Positions 57,122 through 64,000 of a DNA stretch of 64,000 nucleotides are shown piece by piece; positions within the stretch are counted from its first letter, which is position 1; each line of letters starts with the position of its first letter. Where the stretch lies: assembly GCA_033060915.1 (NCBI GenBank), contig CM065389.1, forward strand, positions 19,585,501 to 19,649,500, given 5' to 3'. Made by a program: the position numbers and the translations under genes. This DNA comes from Euryodendron excelsum (Eukaryota > Streptophyta > Magnoliopsida > Ericales > Pentaphylacaceae). The notes below the pieces were generated by a model. It did not search any database. It was not told the DNA's origin and saw nothing but the letters and a program-made list of their open reading frames with translations.

Positions 57122-60053
57122 CTTTCTCTATCTACAACCCTCTCTCTGTATATGTGTATATCTATCCCCTTGATATAGATGCAGATTTTGGCCCTAATTT
57201 GGGATTTTTTTTTTTTTTGCCAAAAACTCCAACCAGTGGTCCCTTGTACGAGTAAGCTTGGGTGAATTTGTACTGTCCCCGACGGTGACAGATTTGTTCT
57301 TAGACGGAGACGGTGTTTGGCCATCGCAAAATTAGCGGCAAATCAGTGCTAATTTTCTTATCCCCTAGGCCATCTCCACAAATGGCCCAAACATTTTCAT
57401 CTTGACGTGTATTTTTATTTATTTTTTATCAAATCCGGATCATTTATAAATTTATTTAAAGGTAATTAAATTTTTTATAGTTTAAGTGAAAATTATATCA
57501 CCCTCGTAAAATTTAAAAATGAATACATAACCCTTTATAATTTGGACTTAACTGTAACATGGATGAAAAGGCAATTCTAACATTAGGGTATGTTTGTCAT
57601 TTCATTTTAGACTTTTTGATTTTGTCCTTTTATTTTTTAAAAAAAAAATTATTCTTTACAAGGCATTTTTATAAATTTGTCACTCTTTTACTTATTTTGC
57701 AGATAACTCCAAACCATAAAGCTCAGCCAACAACTAAAAAAAAAAAAAACAAACTATAAGAATTATGTGTTCACTTTTAAACTACAAAAAGGTTATTTGC
57801 TTTTTGCTCAAATTATAATAGTGTGAAATATAATTATCTCATTTATTTATCAAATTCAAACATTTTTTTTAACTTATTTATCAAACCCTAATGATTTCAC
57901 GTACCTTAATGTTTTGAAAACTTGTTTAAATTAGCCTAATTTACTAGTTTACTGCTAACGCTTAAAGTTGATGATCTAAAACAATACTTCAAAACAGTTC
58001 TGAAGTTGAAGTTTGTTCAGAAAATTACATGGATTTGGTAAAGTAAATCGAAAACCACTATTTTTAACATATAAATAAAAACTCTGGACGGTGCGTGTCA
58101 GTTCCAATTTACAAAGACATTAACTATTTTTTATCAATAAACCTTTTGAATTGGACGTTCCTCAATTACGTTGATGTGTTTCAAAAAAAAAATCAACTTC
58201 TCGATATAAATTTTAATTATATTTTAGGGCATATTTTAAGGAAGTTAAAAAAGTGTGATTTTAATACAATGGGCTCATGTTTACATCAATTTCCCAACTT
58301 TTCATACAGCTTAAATATAGTTTATATATATATATATATTTTTTTTTGCTTATAGTAAAAAAAAATTATTTTTTTTTTATTTTTTTTTGCTTTTATAAAC
58401 AAAGATAAACAAAAAAAAATAAAAAAGTTGACAAAATGCCAAAAAAAAAAACTTGAAAAAGCTTGTACCAAATGGGCACATATCAAAATGACTAAAGTGA
58501 CCTTTTAAATAAATAATTCAAAACTGACGGATATGTATAGGCACTCAAAGGCCACAAAGTTGCTAAGTTTTTATTTATTCAATTGACATCATGATAATGT
58601 CACCAAAAAGATCCAACCGAACAATATCACAATTTCACCTTTTACTATATTCCAATAATTTGTAATTGACACACTAGACAATAAAGTATTTATTCACAGA
58701 GAGTAATACTTTGATTTGTATGCAACGTCACAAAAAGAGTGAAGAAAATAAATATTATTGCTTCATTGTTTCAAAATTCAATAAACTTACCTTCCTTTTT
58801 TTTTTTTTTGCCACAGAATTTAACACAATAAATAACATACTAGCGCAATATACCATGTAGTAATTATTCTACATTTATATGTCATCCATGTCAAATATTA
58901 GCAAGCCTCATATAAGCAATTAGTGTGGGCCCATGATTTAAAGCATGCAATACACCAAAATTAGATGAATTTTGCTAGCCACTAGTCTTCTAGGTTTTCA
59001 ATCACTTAGGCAGTCCCAATAAAAAATAAAAACAAAATCACTTAGGCATTAAATAAGAGCTTCAATTATGGTTTACCGATTTAAAAGTGTGTGAGTCTAA
59101 TAGTTTTATAAGGCTAGTTTTGTCATTTAAATTAATTAACATAATTAAGTCAGTTAGTTAGCGCAATCATAAAAATATTACATAGGAAAATGTGGATAGG
59201 AGTGAAAATAAAGAAGATAAGTGCTTCTTAATAGATGCCATTAGGGCATATATTAGAATTTGCCTATATTTTATTAAGAGAACATCATTTACACTATCTT
59301 AAACTTGTCAAAGGAAAAGAAAATAAAATTGTTTATTCATATTTGTTTTTATTTTTTATGGTAACCAAATATAAAATAGATTTTTGAAAAATATCCATTT
59401 ACTTTCTTCTATTTTCCTAACTCATCCAAATAAAATTAAAAAGACATTGACTTAAATAACTTCATTTTGTTTTCCTCTATTTTTATTTATTTTATTTTCC
59501 TTCTAAAATCCAAGATCCAACACAAAGCATTAATAAAATTGAAAGTATACATATATAATATGTCACGTGAATAAATAAAGTTTGCGGCAATCATCTAAAT
59601 TGATGTTTTCGAAACATTTATGTCATTAACAGCTTCCCTTATCAATTTTTAACAAGTATTAATTTTTTTTAATTATATAACATATAGGTGATTTTTAGTT
59701 AGAGGACACAGTAGTTATGCTACCCAATTTTGATTAAATGAAGAAAAATTATAGCACTTTTTATCTTTTTAATTTGTTTGGTCAATTAATTTTATGTAAT
59801 TACTTGAATATAAGTGTGTACAAATTGAAACTGCTAATAGTTGCATACTTATACTCTATAACGTAAGACCCAAAACATTCGGTAGGATATAAGACATAAA
59901 TTTAATAATTGTATTATCTTCTAGTTATTTTTATGTTGGATTTGCATCTTCATAATTTCTTCCTCTGTTTAATTCTTAGCTTGGACAGGAATGAAAGGAA
60001 CTATAAACGAAAAATAAGATAAAGTGATTTTCTTCTCAATTTCATTTTATTTT
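57122..60053. other. Divergent intergenic region (proximal part)
   Basis: The first 250 bp is the 5'UTR and promoter side of the minus-strand gene. The rest is AT-rich, with many A and T runs and an (AT) tract near 58323-58340. No supported gene or RNA is visible. The longest frame (58095-58355) is featureless. Confidence 0.5.
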
Positions 60054-60597
60054 TAATTAATTACACTTTGTACCTTTACACTTTACACCTGATTTTACTT
60101 GAGGGTCTTTACTTTTAATTGTAATAATTAAGTCATTTCACTTTTAATTTGTCGCAGTATTAACCTTATACTATTTTTTTTAAATATATAAAAAAAATTC
60201 ACATATGACAAACACTTTGTCTTTTTTCAAGGGGTAGAGATGTAAAATTATGTTTTTCTTTTCTAATAATCAATCATATGTTTATCTCAAATCAGCCCAA
60301 AATCATGAGTATAATCAATTTTGTTATATATAATGTAATTAGGTTTAATACAAAAACTCCAAATTCAACTCATATGTAATACGTGTGAGTCTTTGATATG
60401 TAAAATAGTTAGATTTTATATAATTGTCTATTAAAAAAGACCACGTGGTTATCATATGCAAATTTTCTATCTATTTTTCAAGCATAAGGTTGTTTACAAC
60501 AAATTAAAAGTGTAAGAACTTAATTGTTACAATTGAAAATGTAAGTCCTTAAATGATATTTAGTGTAAAGTACATGAATACAAAGTGTAATTAACCC
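60054..60597. mobile_element. Mutator-like MITE (544 bp)
   Basis: The left end TAATTAATTACACTTTGTA and the reverse complement of the right end GGGTTAATTACACTTTGTA begin long imperfect terminal inverted repeats of at least 100 bp. They share blocks such as CTTTACAC, CAATTAAGT and ACTTTTAATTTGT. Identical 9-mers TTTTATTTT flank it (60045-60053 and 60598-60606), the target-site size of Mutator-like elements. No transposase. Confidence 0.82.
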
Positions 60598-61079
60598 TTT
60601 TATTTTCTTTCACATTCTATAAATTTATGGTCTTTATTGGGGATTCCGACCTTAATATCTAGAATCTTTTACACTTTTTATCTCACTACGCCATGTGTTA
60701 GTCACTTAGATTCAACAAATGATATTATTTTATTTAAACTCACAATTTTACTTAACATTAAAAAAGTTAACAAAATAAAAATATGAATTTAAATTGAATA
60801 ATAACATTATTCATTGAATATAGATACATGACGTAGTTAGATAAGGAGAAAGATCCTCAATATTAAGGCCTAAAAGAAGCCGAAACGGTATTGGTAATTC
60901 ATAAATCCTTCTTTGTACTCTTTACTCTTATTCTTCTTGAGGATATATTCAGACAAAAGGTTTTATATAAGAATAGCACTTTTTAATTTTCTTTTATTTT
61001 GTTGTTGATTCTACCTAAAAGAAAGAAAAGAGAGAGGAAAATGCCGGAAATAAGGAAAAGTGGGAAAAAAATAACTATT

Positions 61080-61082
<3 letters not shown>

Positions 61083-61123
<41 letters not shown>
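61083..61123 (+). repeat. (CT)n microsatellite
   Basis: About 41 bp of CT repeat some 370 bp upstream of the start codon at 61489, in the promoter zone. It produces an Arg-Glu repeat frame on the minus strand. Confidence 0.95.
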
Positions 61124-61126
<3 letters not shown>

Positions 61127-61282
61127 TATTTCCTCTTTCTTTTGAATTTGAAACAAGGAAAAGGGTTTCTTCCATTTCTCATTCCTTCCCTTCCCTGTTC
61201 CAGAATCCAAACAAGGCTGTTAATCAAAACAGCAGCTGTGCGCAGTGCGCTCGTCGTTCCAGCACTTCGCATTTGTATCCTT

Positions 61283-61292
61283 GGCTTATAAA
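61283..61292 (+). promoter_or_regulatory. TATA-like box of the 61.5-kb gene
   Basis: CTTATAAAAC lies about 205 bp before the ATG and is followed by a leader with CACTACACATCA-type transcription-start context. Distance and orientation fit a plant core promoter. Confidence 0.5.
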
Positions 61293-61488
61293 ACTTTCGC
61301 AGGGTCTTCTGTCAGTTCACCCATTAGAGACACACTACACATCAGCGCAGAGAGAAACATTCATTCAACTTCTGAGGTTTTAGGGTCTTGTTAAGACTCG
61401 GAACTCACGGCACAGGACAATAAGAACACCCACAGATACAGATTGGGGTGCTGTGGAGTTGAGAGCTTTTATTGGAGTAAAAAAAAAA

Positions 61489-61631
61489 ATGGCGGAGGTG
61501 GAGGCGACGCAAGATAGTTCCACCGTCGTAGGAAAAGTGAAGGAGACGGAGGAGGAGGAGGAAGGCGATATGGAGTCCCAGATACAGCGTGCCATGCGCT
61601 CTCGCGTTCGCCATTTCAAGGACCAAGCCGA
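61489..61631 (+). CDS. First exon of an unidentified acidic protein (partial gene)
   Basis: The start ATG is at 61489; the in-frame sequence upstream has no ATG. The exon encodes 47 codons plus 2 nt and ends at a GT donor (GCCGA then GTATGC). The product starts [14 protein letters not shown], then has a run of Glu (TEEEEEGD), then [18 protein letters not shown]. The acidic start followed by a basic amphipathic segment suggests a nuclear or chromatin-associated protein. I faintly recall similar openings in plant DEK_C/SWIB-like proteins, but this is not secure. No second exon could be identified before 64000, so the first intron is at least 2.3 kb and the gene leaves the window. Confidence 0.6.
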
Positions 61632-62015
61632 GTATGCTCCCTTCGACTCTCTCGCTCTCTCTCTAACACTAATATGTATTTTCAATTGTGTGTACATATG
61701 TATGTATATGAATTAATACATACGCGCATATGTTCAAGAATATCGGCCTTTTCTTCTTTGGGTTTTGATTGGCCGAGGGTGCCCTGTGATTCTCTCTCTC
61801 TCTCTCTGTACGGTTATGCTTTTTCGTCTATGTGAGTTTAGCTGGAAGTAGTAATTTTATATACTTGTGAATTTTGGAGTTCTATGGGTTATAAGGCAGG
61901 ATGCAGATCAAACAGAATATTTCAAGCAGTGGTTGGGTTTATTGGTATATTTTTTTGGCGGGTTGGTTGTTTGTCAATCCATACATATAAATTCAGAGCG
62001 TGTCTCTGTAAATGC

Positions 62016-62049
<34 letters not shown>

Positions 62050-64000
62050 AGAATTTACTATATGCGGCTGAGCTGTTCAAACAAAAATAGGAAACATGCT
62101 ACTTGAATTAGAAATGGTAGAAAACAAATATCTAGTGTTGATTTTGAGTCGGAGGAAATAGCATTAAGGCGCTGCATCAAAATTGTTCAAACCAAAGCAG
62201 GAAGAAGTTTAATTGGATTGGGCATGGTAGGAAAACAATATATAGTTGTGATTTTGGGGAAAATTAGTAGAATGAGCCTTCCATATTAAATTTGTGCATG
62301 CACAGGCCAAAAGCCCTGCATTTAGCGGCTGGCGGCTCTTTATGCTTTAGCGCCTTCACTATACTCAAGCTGGCACACCTTTGATGATATGGTTGAACCT
62401 TCTTGGAATTTCTTTGCATGTTTCCTCAAGTATAACTTTGGAGTGAAGTATTATGTTCTAAGGTAAAGTTATTAGAAGTGCCTCTAAGCTGTTAGGCAGT
62501 CAATGTTGGTGGCAATCAATCTTGAAATTTAATGTCATTCGGGGCATGAGCACAAAGCATACTTGGGAAAATTGGCACAGGTGAGGCATTGACATGTTAC
62601 TTGCTCATAAAGAAGCTACCAAAAGTGTGAGATTTTTGAGTATGAGGACTCTGAGGAATGGGATTATCAGTTTTACTTATTCCCAGGTACTGAACTTCTA
62701 ACCATGTGGTCCATATGAGTAAATGAACTTGTCCATGGTTCATTAAGCTACACCAGCTTTCTTTGAGGTTTGGAGTCACACTGCAGTGCTGTGACTAGAG
62801 CTTCATGTGGATTGTACGAGTCATTTATGCCGTGGAAAGGATAATAAGAACTTTGAGTGGGTTATGCTTCCAAGCCATCCTTGCCTTGTAAGTTGTAAGT
62901 CAGTGAGGAACCTGAATTTTTGGTCTTTTTGAAAATTTCTAGATAATTAGTTTCTTTTTGTAAACTTGTTTCTAATAGAGATTAGGGGTTCACAAGTGAC
63001 CCGGATAACCCGAGACTGAACGAAGTACCTTGGTTCGGTTCTGGTTATTAAATTTTGGTAACCAATTTTGCCTGTTTGGTTCTGGCTTGATACATCATTA
63101 CTCCGAACTGACCTACATATATAATTTTTAAAAGCCTTACCCAAGCCCATATCTCTTCTGATTTTCTCTTGATAACAGTCTTCAGAGCATAATGTATACA
63201 TACCATAAACTTGAGCATTATGTTGTCGATGTGGGATATGAGTACAAAACTACCCCATATTACCTCATCTGTAAGTGAGTAACCTCTCTTTCTCTTACGC
63301 CTATCCTATATAAAATATTAACTCCACCAGGTGTAACCACTTATGTGTCTCCAAAGTCCAAAGTCCAAAATCCAACTATCTTCATCACGGATTCCTTTGT
63401 TGTCAGTCTCAGCGCCACCTCTCGATTGTCTATTATGCCCTTGAAAAGACCTGCGACCACTTGCTATATTTACCTATTTGAATTGATCTTGAACTGAAAC
63501 TTGCTTCTGCCGCCATTAATGTTCAGCCTCACAAAATTCCTTTAATTTCCACAGTCCAACTACTTCATTGGCAGTCCATGAACATTACTTCCTCCAATCA
63601 ATTTGGGATGTCTTTTCACAACCTTCACCAAATTCCCATTACCAACCACTTTGCCTATTATCGCCGGTGAAGCCATATCTGTCACAACAAGACCTGTCAT
63701 GGCTGTGGAAACGGCTCTGAAGCAAGAGTTCAATCATCTTCCATAGACTATTTGTTAAGGTTTAGTGATTGTATCGGAATCCATACAAAACGATGATTGG
63801 CGACACCAGAGAGATCACATTTGGGAGCCCAAGTTTCTCTCATTTGGTTTCCCACATTGTTTGAGAGAAAAAACATTTCACTTCCCAAATATTTATAAAA
63901 GAAGGTTCTTGTCCATAAGTTTTAATATGAAGCTCATTGGGTTTGGCACCTGGTTGTACTGGTAGACCGGCCCATTCTAGTTCAATCAGTCCAAAATTTT
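61632..64000 (+). other. First intron of the 61.5-kb gene (to window end)
   Basis: Contains a (GA)15 tract at 62018-62048 and a short CT tract near 61792-61807. Around 62985-63120 are GGTTCGGTTCTGGTTA-type repeats common in plant dispersed elements, and near 63223 is CGATGTGGGAT, a motif often seen in dispersed plant repeats. No exon that continues the frame from 61631 was recognised. Confidence 0.45.
62018..62048 (+). repeat. (GA)n microsatellite
   Basis: About 31 bp of GA repeat in the first intron of the 61.5-kb gene. Confidence 0.95.

Noticed and set aside
1..64000. tRNA, rRNA or known miRNA genes
   Set aside because: No stretch with a T-loop (GGTTCGAATCC-type) and matching acceptor stem, and none of the well-known plant miRNA sequences I looked for, could be found by eye; a covariance-model scan would settle it.

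Overview
The window is nuclear DNA from a eudicot plant. It carries intron-split genes with GT-AG junctions whose products are plant-type (a LysM GPI-anchored receptor-like protein and TFIIH subunit TFB4), AT-rich intergenic DNA, many CT/GA/CTT microsatellites, and several layers of LTR retrotransposons and small DNA transposons. I cannot name the species. No bacterial-style operons, CRISPR arrays, rRNA genes or convincing tRNA genes are visible.

Layout. (1) 1361-4217, + strand: a complete five-exon LYM1/LYM3-like gene for a secreted, GPI-anchored LysM protein (420 aa). (2) 4218-9742: AT-rich intergenic DNA with a hAT-type MITE (8763-9341), another hAT-like fragment, a perfect 13-bp inverted repeat and microsatellites. 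(3) 9743-29067: a nested retrotransposon complex. The oldest layer is a Ty3/Gypsy element with Tat/Ogre-like gag and protease (5' LTR, PBS, broken gag, protease remnant; RT, integrase and 3' LTR missing). A second, long-LTR element (12166-28828) is inserted between its gag and protease. A solo LTR of that same long-LTR family (19055-24014) sits inside the second element in inverted orientation, flanked by a perfect 5-bp target-site duplication. (4) 29952-47235, + strand: the TFIIH subunit gene TFB4 (p34/GTF2H3 family), 11 exons, 293 aa. It spans 17.3 kb because its introns carry retrotransposon sequence, including a solo LTR split by a 3.9-kb non-autonomous LTR element in intron 6. (5) 49091-57121, - strand: a six-exon gene for an unrecognised 274-aa protein with a coiled-coil segment; it converges on TFB4 at the 3' end. 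(6) 57122-61488: AT-rich region between two divergent genes, with a MULE-type MITE. (7) 61489 to the window end, + strand: the first exon and at least 2.3 kb of first intron of a gene that continues outside the window.

The three resident genes have unrelated roles (cell-surface glycan perception; basal transcription and nucleotide excision repair; unknown), so there is no functional cluster. The most striking content is the transposon stratigraphy. Exact target-site duplications fix insertion order at several levels, and long-LTR copies of one family lie in opposite orientations as a multi-kilobase inverted repeat. I found no clearly new protein system. The best candidates for a second look are that inverted repeat, a 1.9-kb stretch almost free of C on one strand inside the solo LTR, and the LTR-borne reading frame of the non-autonomous element in TFB4 intron 6.
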